Source: Candidatus Omnitrophota bacterium
GTDB lineage: Bacteria; Omnitrophota; Gorgyraeia; Zapsychrales; Fredricksoniimonadaceae
DNA: 48,734 bases
Direction of reading: 5' to 3'
Assembly: GCA_015233165.1 (NCBI GenBank)
Contig: JADFYF010000007.1
Location: 1 to 48,734, forward strand
Shown: positions 1 to 8,627 of the stretch, one piece after another
Position numbering within the stretch: position 1 is the stretch's first letter
Layout of the letters: each line of letters opens with the position of its first letter
Notes under the pieces: generated by a model
What the model was told of the DNA's origin: nothing
The model's input: the letters and a program-made list of their open reading frames with translations, nothing else
Databases searched by the model: none
Position numbers and translations under genes: made by a program

Positions 1-1
1 C

Positions 2-1900
2 AAGGACGGTAAGCTAGACCCTGTGATCGGACGTAAGAATGAAATTGAACGGGTGATTCAGATCTTGTCTCGTCGCACCAAGAATAATCCTGTCCTGTTA
101 GGGGAAGCAGGTATTGGTAAGACAGCCATTGTTGAGGGTTTGGCTCAGCTTATTGTCGCCGGAGATGTTCCTGAGATTCTACGGGAGAAGACGATTGTGG
201 TTCTGGATTTAGCGATGATGATTGCTGGAACGAAATACCGTGGTCAGTTTGAAGAACGCATCAAGGCGGTGATGGATGAGTTGAAACGTTCAGGAAAACT
301 TGTTTTGTTTATTGATGAAATCCATACTCTTGTCGGTGCTGGTGCTGCCGAAGGAGCTATTGATGCGGCTAATATTTTAAAGCCAGCCTTGGCTCGCGGT
401 GAGATTCAGTGTATTGGGGCAACAACTTTAGATGAGTATCGAAAGAATATTGAGAAGGATGCTGCTTTAGAGCGTCGTTTTCAAACCATCCTTGTCGATC
501 CTCCATCGGTGGAAGAGACTATTTTGATTTTAAAGGGGCTGCGCGATAAGTATGAAGCTCACCATAGAGTAAAGTTTTCTGATGAGGCGTTAGATGCGGC
601 GGCTCGCTTGTCAGATCGTTATATTTCTAATCGTTTTCTTCCGGATAAGGCCGTGGATATTCTCGATGAAGCAGGCGCTAAAGCCCGTTTGCAGGCGATG
701 GTTGTTCCTGACGATATTAAAGCCTTAGAAGAACAGATTGAACAGTCTCGTAAGGAAAAAGAAGGTTTTATCAAGTCTCAGGACTTTGAACGCGCTGCTA
801 AAATGCGCGATCAAGAGAGAGATGTCCGGGATCAATTGGATCGTAAGCGTGCGGAATGGATTCAGAAACGGGATGATATTTCTTTAACTATCACCGACGA
901 TGATATTGCTAAGGTAGTCTCCCAATGGACTAAGATTCCTTTGATTCGTTTAGAGCAGAAGGAAAGCGAACGTCTTTTAAAGATGGAAGATCAGATGAAA
1001 AAATCCATCGTCGGTCAGGATGAGGCGATTACAGCGATTGCCCGTGCTGTGCGTCGTTCTAGAGCCGGGATTAAGAATCCTCTTAGACCTATCGGTTCTT
1101 TTATATTTTTAGGCCCCACGGGTGTGGGTAAGACTTTGTTGGCCCGAATTCTGGCTGAGTTTATTTTTGGAGATGAGAAGTCTTTAATTCAGATTGATAT
1201 GTCAGAGTACATGGATAAGTTTAATGTTTCTCGTTTAATCGGAGCTCCTCCAGGATATGTCGGCTATGAAGAAGGTGGACAGTTAACCGAGAAGGTTCGT
1301 CGTCGACCTTATTCTGTTATTCTTTTAGATGAAATAGAAAAAGCTCATCCAGATGTTTTTAATTTACTTCTTCAGGTCTTTGAAGAAGGTCGATTAACAG
1401 ATAGTCTGGGTCGTGTGGTCGATTTTAGAAATACGATTATTCTCATGACATCTAATGTCGGGGCAGAGGCTGTTCGTAGCGCTTCAACCTTGGGGTTTGT
1501 GGCTCAGAAGGAAGACTCTTCTTATCTAGCTCTTCGTGAACGATTACTCGGTGAGGTCAAGAAGGCGTTTAAACCGGAATTCTTAAATCGCATCGACGAT
1601 ATTATTGTCTTTAGACCTTTGACCAAGGTGGATCTTCATGGCATTGTCATTATGGAAATTCAGCATGTCGCCGATCGTCTCAAGGGCAGAGGGATTGAGA
1701 TTACCTTAAGTCCTGAAGCCTTAGAGTTCTTAATTGAAAAAGGGTATGACCCTCTTTACGGGGCTCGTCCTTTAAAGAGAACGATTCAGCGTTATATTGA
1801 AGATACCCTTTCTGAAGAAATTATTGCCGGCAAGTTTAAAGAGGGTAGTAAGCTTAAAGTCGTTCGTACAGGGGATGCGCTGGTCTTTGAACAACTCTAA
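2..1900 (+). CDS. clpC: ClpC-type AAA+ Clp protease ATPase subunit (5' partial)
   Basis: The reading frame is open from base 2, and the in-frame residues before the first GTG (base 23) are KDGKLDP, which fits the linker before the first ATPase domain of ClpC. The gene therefore enters from the left and its N-terminal Clp repeat domain lies outside the window. Visible in order: first AAA domain with Walker A GEAGIGKT and Walker [11 protein letters not shown], a UVR-like coiled middle segment ([16 protein letters not shown]) that marks ClpC rather than ClpA, a second AAA domain with Walker A GPTGVGKT and Walker [14 protein letters not shown], and the C-terminal D2-small domain. By family knowledge it unfolds substrates for ClpP in the cytoplasm. 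The mlaE start follows two bases after the stop, so the two are probably co-transcribed. Confidence 0.95.
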   Translation, partial: KDGKLDPVIGRKNEIERVIQILSRRTKNNPVLLGEAGIGKTAIVEGLAQLIVAGDVPEILREKTIVVLDLAMMIAGTKYRGQFEERIKAVMDELKRSGKLVLFIDEIHTLVGAGAAEGAIDAANILKPALARGEIQCIGATTLDEYRKNIEKDAALERRFQTILVDPPSVEETILILKGLRDKYEAHHRVKFSDEALDAAARLSDRYISNRFLPDKAVDILDEAGAKARLQAMVVPDDIKALEEQIEQSRKEKEGFIKSQDFERAAKMRDQERDVRDQLDRKRAEWIQKRDDISLTITDDDIAKVVSQWTKIPLIRLEQKESERLLKMEDQMKKSIVGQDEAITAIARAVRRSRAGIKNPLRPIGSFIFLGPTGVGKTLLARILAEFIFGDEKSLIQIDMSEYMDKFNVSRLIGAPPGYVGYEEGGQLTEKVRRRPYSVILLDEIEKAHPDVFNLLLQVFEEGRLTDSLGRVVDFRNTIILMTSNVGAEAVRSASTLGFVAQKEDSSYLALRERLLGEVKKAFKPEFLNRIDDIIVFRPLTKVDLHGIVIMEIQHVADRLKGRGIEITLSPEALEFLIEKGYDPLYGARPLKRTIQRYIEDTLSEEIIAGKFKEGSKLKVVRTGDALVFEQL

Positions 1901-1902
1901 AC

Positions 1903-2688
1903 ATGCTTAATCTCGTCTTAAGAACAGGTTCTGCGACCAACGGGATCATTCGTTACGTAGGCCAATTAACTATTCTTTTTTCTCAGACAGTTATATTGTC
2001 TTTGACCCCTTCATTTAAGGGGGCTCGTTCTTTGATACAAGCCAATCGTATTGGTCCGGGTAGTTGTGTTATCTCCTCGCTGGTAGCGTTTTTTGTAGGG
2101 ATGATTATTGCCCTACAGATGGCCTATCAGATGGTGCAGATGTCGGCGGAGATGTTGATCCCTAAGATTGTTTCCGTGGCTTTAACCCGGGAGCTGGCTC
2201 CTGTGTTGACAGCCTTGATTGTCGCTGGACGGGTGGGGGCAGGGATCGCCGCTGAAATTGGCTCTATGAAGGTCACCGAGCAGGTGGATGCCCTTAAAGC
2301 TTTTGCTGTGAATCCTGTTAAGTATTTAGTCGTCCCTCGTTTTCTAGGTTTGATCTTGATGTTGCCCGTTTTGGCCATGCTTTCGGATGTTATTGGTATC
2401 TGGGGTGGCTATCTAATTTGTGTGTATAAATTGCACATCAGCCACGAGATGTTTTGGAAGATGGTTTTTTCAGCGCTGGCGATTAAGGATATTGTCACGG
2501 GTTTAGTTAAAACATTCTTCTTCGGGGCCATCATCGCCATCGTTGGCTGTCATCAGGGATTAAACGTCCGGGGTGGGGCTGAAGGGGTAGGAAAGGCAAC
2601 AACAGCAGCTGTAGTTCGTTCATTTATCCTGATTATCATGACGGATTGTCTCATTACGTTTATCTTTTATTTCTTATTAAATGTGTAG
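1903..2688 (+). CDS. mlaE: MlaE-family ABC transporter permease
   Basis: A 261-residue hydrophobic protein of the MlaE/YrbE permease family. It has several membrane segments and the conserved cytoplasmic stretch around ALTRELAPVLTALIVAGRVGAGIAAEIGSM (read in two parts: LTRELAPVLTALIVAGR, then VGAGIAAEIGSMKV), followed by TEQVDALKAFAVNP, which is diagnostic of the family. MlaE forms the inner-membrane channel of the phospholipid transport complex with the ATPase MlaF and the MCE protein MlaD, both of which follow directly (mlaF, mlaD). The start ATG lies two bases after the clpC stop. The N-terminal 40 residues are poorly conserved, so a later start cannot be excluded. No MlaB or MlaC is visible in the window. 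Confidence 0.92.
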   Translation: MLNLVLRTGSATNGIIRYVGQLTILFSQTVILSLTPSFKGARSLIQANRIGPGSCVISSLVAFFVGMIIALQMAYQMVQMSAEMLIPKIVSVALTRELAPVLTALIVAGRVGAGIAAEIGSMKVTEQVDALKAFAVNPVKYLVVPRFLGLILMLPVLAMLSDVIGIWGGYLICVYKLHISHEMFWKMVFSALAIKDIVTGLVKTFFFGAIIAIVGCHQGLNVRGGAEGVGKATTAAVVRSFILIIMTDCLITFIFYFLLNV

Positions 2689-2695
2689 TTTTAAG

Positions 2696-2775
2696 GTCAT
2701 CCCCGAATGTTTCTGTCGGGGATCCAGGGTTTACTAAACGGCTAGATGCCCGATTAAAACATTCGGGCATGACAA
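2696..2775 (+). repeat. Palindromic element copy A (C-arm first), mlaE-mlaF gap
   Basis: About 80 bp starting GTCATCCCCGAATG and ending CATTCGGGCATGACA. It holds two small hairpins: left stem ATCCCCGA/TCGGGGAT and right stem ATGCCCGA/TCGGGCAT. It fills the whole mlaE-mlaF gap and ends about two bases before the mlaF ATG. It carries no stop codon in the mlaF frame, where it would read SPNVSVGDP...LDARLKHSGMT. Confidence 0.95.
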
Positions 2776-2777
2776 AT

Positions 2778-3551
2778 ATGATTGAAATTCACAATCTCTA
2801 TAAGTCCTTTGGTTCTCAGATGATTCTTAATAACTTGAATCTGACGGTTCGTCGAGGAGAAACTAAGGCAATTATTGGCCGCTCTGGTGTTGGGAAAAGC
2901 GTTCTTTTAAAGAATATTGTGGGTTTGATTAAACCGGATAGTGGTTCGATTAAGATCAATGGTGTGGAAGTGACCGATCTTAAGGAGAAGGAATACAATA
3001 AACTTCGAATGGAAATCGGCATGGTTTTTCAAGGCGGGGCGTTGTTTGATTCCATGAGCGTCGGTGAGAATGTGGCGTTTGTTCTTAATGAGTTTATGAA
3101 TTTGGACAAGAAAACCGTTTTGGATCGTGTGGCAGACTCCTTAGCTTTAGTTGGTCTTAAGGATGTTGAGCAGCTGATGCCGGCTCAATTATCCGGTGGT
3201 ATGAAAAAGCGTGTGAGTCTAGCTCGTGTTTTATGTATGGAACCTCAGATTATTCTTTACGATGAGCCGACGAGTGAAGTTGACCCTATTACTGCTGCCG
3301 CTATTAATCATTTGATTATTGATTTGCGTGATAAGTTAAAGGTGACCTCTATTGTGGTCACCCATGATATGAATTCTGCCTATCAGGTGGCGGATTCGAT
3401 TGCCATGTTTTATCGAGGGCAGGTGATTGCGGATGGTAAGCCTGATGATATCAGGAATTCCAAACATCCTGTTGTTCAGCAGTTTATTACCGGTGAGGCG
3501 CAGGGTCCGATTACGGAAGATGAGAATTTAATTTTTGGGCATGTGAAGTAG
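2778..3551 (+). CDS. mlaF: MlaF-family ABC transporter ATPase
   Basis: An ABC ATPase of 257 residues from the ATG at 2778 (MIEIHNLYKSFG). Walker A is GRSGVGKSVLLK, the signature is LSGGMKKRVSLAR, Walker B is IILYDEPTSEVDP, and the H-loop is VVTHDMNSA. The E-V-D-P form after the Walker B motif and the GVGKS P-loop are typical of MlaF/Mkl-type ATPases, which energise retrograde or anterograde phospholipid transport with MlaE. The frame is open upstream to 2646, but that stretch is only the end of mlaE plus the palindromic element, so I place the start at 2778. GCATGACA at 2769 offers another ATG inside the element. No clear Shine-Dalgarno sequence precedes 2778 other than element sequence. Confidence 0.93.
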   Translation: MIEIHNLYKSFGSQMILNNLNLTVRRGETKAIIGRSGVGKSVLLKNIVGLIKPDSGSIKINGVEVTDLKEKEYNKLRMEIGMVFQGGALFDSMSVGENVAFVLNEFMNLDKKTVLDRVADSLALVGLKDVEQLMPAQLSGGMKKRVSLARVLCMEPQIILYDEPTSEVDPITAAAINHLIIDLRDKLKVTSIVVTHDMNSAYQVADSIAMFYRGQVIADGKPDDIRNSKHPVVQQFITGEAQGPITEDENLIFGHVK

Positions 3552-3587
3552 GGGCACGGCATCCTGCCTGCCGGCAGGGCCGTGCCC
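3552..3587. repeat. Nested hairpin repeat between mlaF and mlaD
   Basis: GGGCACGGC (3552-3560) pairs perfectly with GCCGTGCCC (3579-3587). Inside it, CCTGCC (3563-3568) pairs with GGCAGG (3573-3578). The inner GCCTGCCGGCAGG core also appears in the centre of two palindromic-element copies (19001 and 22364). It has no T-run, so it is more likely a dispersed hairpin repeat than an intrinsic terminator. A good ribosome-binding site (AAGGAG, 3595-3600) for mlaD follows it. Confidence 0.85.
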
Positions 3588-3605
3588 GTACAATAAGGAG
3601 AGAAT

Positions 3606-4292
3606 ATGTCCCGTGAAGGTCAATTAGAGCTTAAGGTCGGTGGGTTTGTTTTATTAGCGGTGCTGAGCTTATCATTTTTTGTGGTTTCGGTTTGCGATCT
3701 TTCGTTTATTAAAAAAGGGCATGGTCTATCGGTTATTTTTGGATTTGCGAACGGATTGCGTGAAGCCGCTCCCGTGCGTTTAGCAGGCGTTGAAGCGGGG
3801 ATTGTTAAGAAGATTAGGGTTTTTGTTGACGAGAAAGATAATAAAAAGACCAAGGTTCATATTGATCTATGGATTCAAGAAGGGGTAGAGATCCCCGTGG
3901 ATTCAAAAATTACGATTAATCAATTGGGGCTTTTAGGTGAGAAATATATTGAGATTGTCCCTGGGGTTGCTACGGAGGATTATAAGAGCGACTCGTTGAT
4001 TGTTGGGGCGGATCCTCTACCTATTGAAAAGATTACGGAACAAGTCGCTATTTTGACTAATAAATTAGAGATGACGGTCGACAGTATTAACAATGGGATA
4101 TTGACGGACCAAAACAAGAAGTCCTTAGCGGATATGTTGCAGGCTTTTGATAGAGTGGCTAATGACATTAAAAACGGGCATGGTACGGTGGGTCGCTTAT
4201 TTACCGATGAGTCCATATATAATAACCTCGATGAACTCACTGCTGATTTGAAAGTCAATCCCTGGAAACTGCTGTATCGTCCTAAAAAGTAG
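3606..4292 (+). CDS. mlaD: MlaD/MCE-domain lipid-transport protein
   Basis: A 228-residue protein with one N-terminal membrane anchor (about residues 13-31, GFVLLAVLSLSFFVVSV) and a single MCE domain (about residues 38-120). The MCE signature is visible in FANGLREAAPVRLAGVEAG and in the strand pattern around QLGLLGEKYIEIVPG. By family knowledge, MlaD forms a hexameric ring on the periplasmic face of MlaE and passes phospholipid through its centre. The C-terminal 90 residues include a NGHGTVGRLFTDES motif, common in MCE proteins of this type. It follows mlaE and mlaF, giving a minimal mlaEFD transporter. The ATG at 3606 has AAGGAG six bases upstream. radA starts four bases after the stop. Confidence 0.93.
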   Translation: MSREGQLELKVGGFVLLAVLSLSFFVVSVCDLSFIKKGHGLSVIFGFANGLREAAPVRLAGVEAGIVKKIRVFVDEKDNKKTKVHIDLWIQEGVEIPVDSKITINQLGLLGEKYIEIVPGVATEDYKSDSLIVGADPLPIEKITEQVAILTNKLEMTVDSINNGILTDQNKKSLADMLQAFDRVANDIKNGHGTVGRLFTDESIYNNLDELTADLKVNPWKLLYRPKK

Positions 4293-4296
4293 GAAA

Positions 4297-5667
4297 ATGA
4301 AAACTAAAATAATTTTTGCATGTCAGACGTGTGGAGCTTCATCTCCTCGCTGGATAGGGAAATGTCCGAGTTGTGAGAGCTGGAATTCCTATGTGGAAGA
4401 GTCTACGGTTATTCATCCTCCTTCTGAGAAGTTAAGGACTCAGATTGCGTCGGTGGGAAGTTTTGCGCCTGTCCTTCTAAAGGAAGTCTCCATTCATGAA
4501 GAGAACCGGTTTTTGACGGGGATTGGTGAGTTTGATCGGGTGGTTGGAGGAGGGCTTGTTCCTGCGTCTGTGACCTTGATTGGCGGAGACCCCGGGATTG
4601 GTAAGTCGACGATTGTCCTGCAGGCGGCTTGTGCTCTTTGTCGGACAGGTCTTAAAGTTCTTTATGTCAGCGGGGAAGAGTCGATCAAACAGGCTAAGAT
4701 GCGGGCGGATAGAGTTGCGCAATCAGCCAATGAAAATTTCTTTATTGTTAATGATATCGACGTTCAGTCGATTATCAGTCATATCCATGAATTGCAGCCT
4801 CAGCTGGTCATCATTGATTCCATTCAGGTTGTTTTTATGTCGGAAATCACCTCGGCTCCAGGGAGCGTGTCTCAGGTGCGTGAAAGCGCAGCTGTCTTGA
4901 CGCAATTAGCCAAGCAGCGAGGATTTATGCTTTTTATGGTGGGGCATGTGACCAAGGAAGGGATGATCGCGGGGCCTCGTGTCTTGGAGCATATGGTGGA
5001 TACGGTTTTGTATTTTGAAGGAGAGAGATATTCCTCCTATCGGGTACTGCGTGCGAATAAAAATCGATTTGGCTCCACCAATGAGATTGGTTTGTTTGAA
5101 ATGGCGGCGAATGGTTTGCAGGAAGTGTTAAATCCTTCCGAGATTTTCTTGGCCGAACGACCACAAAATACCTGCGGTTCCGTCGTGGTTCCCATTCTAG
5201 AGGGAACAAGGCCTTTTCTGGTTGAAATTCAGGGATTGGTAGCTCGCAGTGCTTTTGGGATGGTGCGTCAAAAGGCGCAAGGGTTTGATCAGAATCGCTT
5301 AGCCCTCTTAGCAGCTGTTTTGGAAAAGAGGCTGGGTTTAAACCTGGGGGATAAAGATATCTTCCTAAATGTCGTCGGTGGTGTTAAAATTATTGACCCT
5401 GCGGCAGATTTGGCTGTGACCTTGGCGGTAGCCTCCGCATTGTTGGATAAGCCTGTTCCGTCAGATACAGTGATCTTAGGTGAGGTGGGGTTGGCTGCGG
5501 AAGTGCGTTCCGTAGCTCAATTGACAAGCAGGATTAATGAAGCGGAGAAATTAGGTTTTACTCGTTGTTTATTGCCGGGGAATAATATTAAGAAAAAGTT
5601 TGATAAGCCTAAGAAGATTCAATTGATTCCTGTAGCAACAGTCAAAGAAGCATTAGATAAATTATAA
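4297..5667 (+). CDS. radA: DNA repair protein RadA (Sms)
   Basis: 456 residues, the usual length for RadA. An N-terminal zinc finger is formed by C9, C12, C23 and C26. A RecA-like ATPase follows, with Walker A GGDPGIGKST and Walker B LVIIDSIQ. The RadA-specific motif KNRFGS lies in RANKNRFGSTNEIG. The C-terminal part (from about residue 275) is the Lon-protease-like domain. By family knowledge RadA is a hexameric helicase that drives branch migration in recombination. It starts four bases after mlaD, which suggests transcriptional read-through rather than a functional link. Confidence 0.97.
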   Translation: MKTKIIFACQTCGASSPRWIGKCPSCESWNSYVEESTVIHPPSEKLRTQIASVGSFAPVLLKEVSIHEENRFLTGIGEFDRVVGGGLVPASVTLIGGDPGIGKSTIVLQAACALCRTGLKVLYVSGEESIKQAKMRADRVAQSANENFFIVNDIDVQSIISHIHELQPQLVIIDSIQVVFMSEITSAPGSVSQVRESAAVLTQLAKQRGFMLFMVGHVTKEGMIAGPRVLEHMVDTVLYFEGERYSSYRVLRANKNRFGSTNEIGLFEMAANGLQEVLNPSEIFLAERPQNTCGSVVVPILEGTRPFLVEIQGLVARSAFGMVRQKAQGFDQNRLALLAAVLEKRLGLNLGDKDIFLNVVGGVKIIDPAADLAVTLAVASALLDKPVPSDTVILGEVGLAAEVRSVAQLTSRINEAEKLGFTRCLLPGNNIKKKFDKPKKIQLIPVATVKEALDKL

Positions 5668-5685
5668 AATCATTCTGGAGGTCTC

Positions 5686-6669
5686 ATGACGACGTTATTA
5701 TTCTTACGATTATTTTTCTTTATTAGCGCAGGGATTGTCGGCTATCAAGTCGGAAGCATTCATGATGTTGCTCTTCAGGGGATGATGGGTGGTTTTTTAG
5801 TGGGTTTATTTATTATATTTGCTGAATCTATGTGCAAGCAAGCGTCGGTGCGCGGTTTATCATCGATGGTCTTTGGCCTCTTGTTGGGTATTTTTATGGC
5901 CAAGTTGATTTCAGATATCTTATTATTATTGCCATTAGAAGTCCAGATACAGTCGATTCTTAAAGTTGTTTTAACCATCGTTTTCTCCTATTTTGGCGCA
6001 GTGATGGCTTTGCGAGGTAAGGATGAATTTAATCTGATTATCCCCTATGTCCGCTTTAAACGTCAGGATTTAAAAGACGGCGTTGTGCTTTTAGACACGA
6101 GTGCCATCATCGATGGTCGCGTGGGGGATATCTTTAAGACCGGATTTATCGGCGGACGATTGGTTGCTCCTCGTTTTATTTTGCAGGAGTTGCAGCGTTT
6201 GGCGGATTCTGATGAAGAAAACAAGCGTCAGAAGGGGCGTCGGGGGCTGGATATTCTTAAAAACTGGCAAAAGGATGTAGCGGCGGATGTGAAGATTCAT
6301 GAAGATGAATTGACGGGGCCTGAGCCTGTGGATTTGAAATTGGTCAAGTTGGCCAAGATTATGGATGCCCGTATTTGTACGACGGATTTCAATTTAAGCC
6401 GGATGGCTTCTTTGCAAAATGTAGAGATGCTTAATATTAATGATCTGGTCAATTCTGTTAAGCCTATGGTATTCAATGGAGAAGAATTAGAAATCCGTTT
6501 ACTTAAAGAGGGTAAGGATCCTAATCAGGCCGTGGGATATTTAGAAGATGGGACCATGGTTGTTGTTATTGACGGTAAGAAGATGATTGGCCAACAGGTA
6601 AAGGTCTATGTCACAAGCGCCCTGCAGACACAGGCTGGTCGTATGGTCTTTGCAAAATTAGAGGTGTAG
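5686..6669 (+). CDS. PIN-TRAM domain membrane protein (YacL family)
   Basis: 327 residues. The N-terminus has about four membrane segments (residues 5-115). It is followed by a PIN nuclease domain starting at LLDTSAIIDGRVGDI, with further acidic residues in ADSDEENKRQKGRRGLDIL and CTTDFNLSRMA. A C-terminal TRAM domain (GYLEDGTMVVVIDGKKMIG) completes the YacL layout. The family is widespread and usually lies next to radA and ispD, as here. Family knowledge suggests a membrane-tethered RNase, but the substrate is not known. The ATG has GGAGG seven bases upstream. Confidence 0.93.
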   Translation: MTTLLFLRLFFFISAGIVGYQVGSIHDVALQGMMGGFLVGLFIIFAESMCKQASVRGLSSMVFGLLLGIFMAKLISDILLLLPLEVQIQSILKVVLTIVFSYFGAVMALRGKDEFNLIIPYVRFKRQDLKDGVVLLDTSAIIDGRVGDIFKTGFIGGRLVAPRFILQELQRLADSDEENKRQKGRRGLDILKNWQKDVAADVKIHEDELTGPEPVDLKLVKLAKIMDARICTTDFNLSRMASLQNVEMLNINDLVNSVKPMVFNGEELEIRLLKEGKDPNQAVGYLEDGTMVVVIDGKKMIGQQVKVYVTSALQTQAGRMVFAKLEV

Positions 6670-6670
6670 T

Positions 6671-7336
6671 CTGAAAACTCAGGTCATTATCGTGGCTGCC
6701 GGAACAGGTAGCCGTTTAAAAGCAAAACTTCCTAAGGCGTTGGTTCTTCTGAAGCGTAAACCTCTCGTCTGGTGGTCCTTAAGTGTTTTTCAAAAGTGTT
6801 CTTTGATTGATGGAGTTGTGTTGGTGGCCAATAAGCGGTATATGGCGGAGTTTTTGAAAATAGCTTCCGGTTTTTCCAAGGTAAAGGCTGTTGTCCCTGG
6901 AGGTGCTAAGCGTGCGGATTCGGTGCGTTTAGGGCTAGATTCCGTGGACGAGAACACAGCAACGGTTCTTGTTCATGATGCGGCTCGGCCTCTCATTGAT
7001 GAGGCTTCTGTCAAAAGGCTTTTGCAGGTGCTTAAGACCTATAAGGCTGCGATTTTAGCTGTGCCGGTGAAGCCAACCATCAAGAAGGTCAATGTGAAGA
7101 ATATGTGCGTCGAGGAAACTCTTCCTCGCCATCTGTTGTGGGAGGTCCAAACTCCTCAGGGGTTTGACCGTAAGACTCTGATCAAGGCTCATCAGCAGGT
7201 CATTAAAGAAGAAGCCACTGATGATGCTATGCTCGTTGAGAAAATGGGAGAGTTTGTGAAGGTTGTGATGGGGCATGAACGTAATATGAAGGTGACCACG
7301 GCCGAAGATTTAAAAATAGCGGAGGGATGGTTATGA
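6671..7336 (+). CDS. ispD: IspD, MEP cytidylyltransferase, probable CTG start
   Basis: 2-C-methyl-D-erythritol 4-phosphate cytidylyltransferase of the non-mevalonate isoprenoid pathway. Visible motifs are the nucleotide-binding loop VAAGTGSRLKAKLPKAL, VHDAARPLI, and TPQGF near the C-terminus. The first ATG/GTG/TTG start in this frame is the GTG at 6692, but starting there would remove the first beta-strand. The sequence upstream reads L-KTQVIIVAAGTG from a CTG at 6671, with GAGGTG at 6661-6666 placed as a ribosome-binding site across the upstream stop. I therefore favour CTG as the start, giving 221 residues, close to family length. The 3' end overlaps ispF by four bases. Confidence 0.9.
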   Translation: MKTQVIIVAAGTGSRLKAKLPKALVLLKRKPLVWWSLSVFQKCSLIDGVVLVANKRYMAEFLKIASGFSKVKAVVPGGAKRADSVRLGLDSVDENTATVLVHDAARPLIDEASVKRLLQVLKTYKAAILAVPVKPTIKKVNVKNMCVEETLPRHLLWEVQTPQGFDRKTLIKAHQQVIKEEATDDAMLVEKMGEFVKVVMGHERNMKVTTAEDLKIAEGWL

Positions 7337-7812
7337 ACTTTCGAACTGGAATCGGTTTTGATGTTCATCGCTTAGTTTCAGGGCGCAAGCTATTTTTAGG
7401 CGGTATTGAGATTCCGTATCACCTGGGATTAGACGGACATTCGGATGCAGATGTGGTGATGCATGCCCTGTGTGATGCTATATTGGGAGCTTCCGGTAAG
7501 GGGGATATCGGGGAGCACTTTCCGAACACCGATCCTAGGTATAAGAATATCTCCAGTTCTCTGTTGCTGAAGAGGGTTAATGAGCTGGCGAATGACGACG
7601 GATACAAGGTTTCAAATGTGGATGTGATGATTCTAGCTGAGAATCCCAAGTTGGCAGAATTTAAGGCGAAGATGAAATTTCATATTGCCTTTGAATTAGC
7701 GATTGATGAAACCCAGGTAAATATTAAAGCAGGAACGAATGAGGGGTTAGGGTTTATTGGAAAGGGCGAAGCTATTGCCTGTTATGCGACGGTATTATTA
7801 AAAAAGGATTAA
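7333..7812 (+). CDS. ispF: IspF, MECDP synthase
   Basis: 2-C-methyl-D-erythritol 2,4-cyclodiphosphate synthase, 159 residues from the ATG at 7333, whose ATGA overlaps the ispD stop. An ATG at 7327 lies too close to the ribosome-binding site GGAGGG (7322-7327), so 7333 is preferred. Metal and active-site motifs are clear: GFDVHRL (Asp and His ligands), [19 protein letters not shown], and [11 protein letters not shown]. The C-terminal part contains [18 protein letters not shown], typical of the trimer interface. IspD and IspF catalyse separate steps of the same pathway and are translationally coupled here. Confidence 0.97.
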   Translation: MNFRTGIGFDVHRLVSGRKLFLGGIEIPYHLGLDGHSDADVVMHALCDAILGASGKGDIGEHFPNTDPRYKNISSSLLLKRVNELANDDGYKVSNVDVMILAENPKLAEFKAKMKFHIAFELAIDETQVNIKAGTNEGLGFIGKGEAIACYATVLLKKD

Positions 7813-7816
7813 AGAA

Positions 7817-8521
7817 ATGATTTCAATAGTGTTGGTTCTTATATTTCTTATAGCCATTTACATTATCTTCGCTGAGGATATTAATTCTGTTAAGGAGAGG
7901 GATCCGGCGGCTAAGAGTCCTTTGGAAATCTTTTTGTTGTACCCTGGCCTGCATGCTCTTATTGCTTATCGCATTGCTCACAAGCTTTGGCAATGGGGTG
8001 TTCCTATTATTCCCCGATGGATGTCCCAGTTAGCCCGGTTCTTTACCGGCGTTGAAATTCATCCTGGTGCTCAGATTGGTCGTAAGTTTTTTATCGATCA
8101 TGGGATGGGTGTTGTCGTTGGAGAGACGGCGATTGTAGGGGACAATGTGCTTTTGTATCAGGGAGTGACCTTAGGCGGGACAGGTAAGGAAACAGGTAAG
8201 AGGCATCCGACCTTAGGGAGCAATATTGTTATCGGTGCCGGTGCTAAGATTCTAGGAAATATTACCGTGGGAGATAATTCCTATATCGGAGCAAATGCTG
8301 TTGTTATTAAGAATGTTCCTTCTAATTCTACCGTCGTTGGTATTCCTGGACGCATCACCAAGCAGGAAGGTCAGAAGATTGATAGTCAGTTGGATCATGC
8401 ACACGTCAATGATCCGGTCATGGAGAATATTACCAAGCTTCTAGGACGCATTAAAACCTTAGAACATAAAACAGGTTGTGAAGCGCCTCAGGGCGATAAT
8501 GATATTGATTATATGATTTAA
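7817..8521 (+). CDS. cysE: Serine O-acetyltransferase CysE
   Basis: 234 residues. An N-terminal hydrophobic segment (residues 1-19) is followed by a short alpha-helical domain ([21 protein letters not shown]) and then a left-handed beta-helix of hexapeptide repeats. Family motifs include [18 protein letters not shown] and [19 protein letters not shown], with the catalytic-site His and Asp in IDHG. CysE makes O-acetylserine, the precursor of cysteine, and it stands directly before cysS, which charges cysteine to tRNA. The leading hydrophobic stretch is unusual for CysE and may be a membrane-association helix. No signal cleavage site is obvious. Confidence 0.95.
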   Translation: MISIVLVLIFLIAIYIIFAEDINSVKERDPAAKSPLEIFLLYPGLHALIAYRIAHKLWQWGVPIIPRWMSQLARFFTGVEIHPGAQIGRKFFIDHGMGVVVGETAIVGDNVLLYQGVTLGGTGKETGKRHPTLGSNIVIGAGAKILGNITVGDNSYIGANAVVIKNVPSNSTVVGIPGRITKQEGQKIDSQLDHAHVNDPVMENITKLLGRIKTLEHKTGCEAPQGDNDIDYMI

Positions 8522-8524
8522 CAT

Positions 8525-8604
8525 TGTCATGCCCGAATGTTTTTGTCGGGCATCTAGAAGTTTAGCAAACCCTGGATCCCCGATAAAAGCATTCGGGGAT
8601 GACA
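8525..8604 (-). repeat. Palindromic element copy B, cysE-cysS gap
   Basis: TGTCATGCCCGAATG to CATTCGGGGATGACA, 80 bp. Left stem ATGCCCGA/TCGGGCAT, right stem ATCCCCGA/TCGGGGAT. Minus orientation is given because the C-type arm is on the right. It begins four bases after the cysE stop and ends 23 bases before the cysS start. Confidence 0.95.
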
Positions 8605-8627
8605 TTACGACAATGAAAGGTTTTAGC

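Noticed and set aside
2646-2777. 44-residue N-terminal extension of MlaF
   Set aside because: It covers the mlaE end and the palindromic element. MlaF starts at the domain boundary at 2778. An in-frame extension cannot be excluded by sequence alone.
3552-3587. Intrinsic terminator after mlaF
   Set aside because: The hairpin has no T-run on either strand, and mlaD immediately follows with a ribosome-binding site.
8529-8627. N-terminal extension of CysS (MPECFCRASRS...)
   Set aside because: It is the translation of the palindromic element; the family N-terminus starts at 8628 with its own ribosome-binding site.
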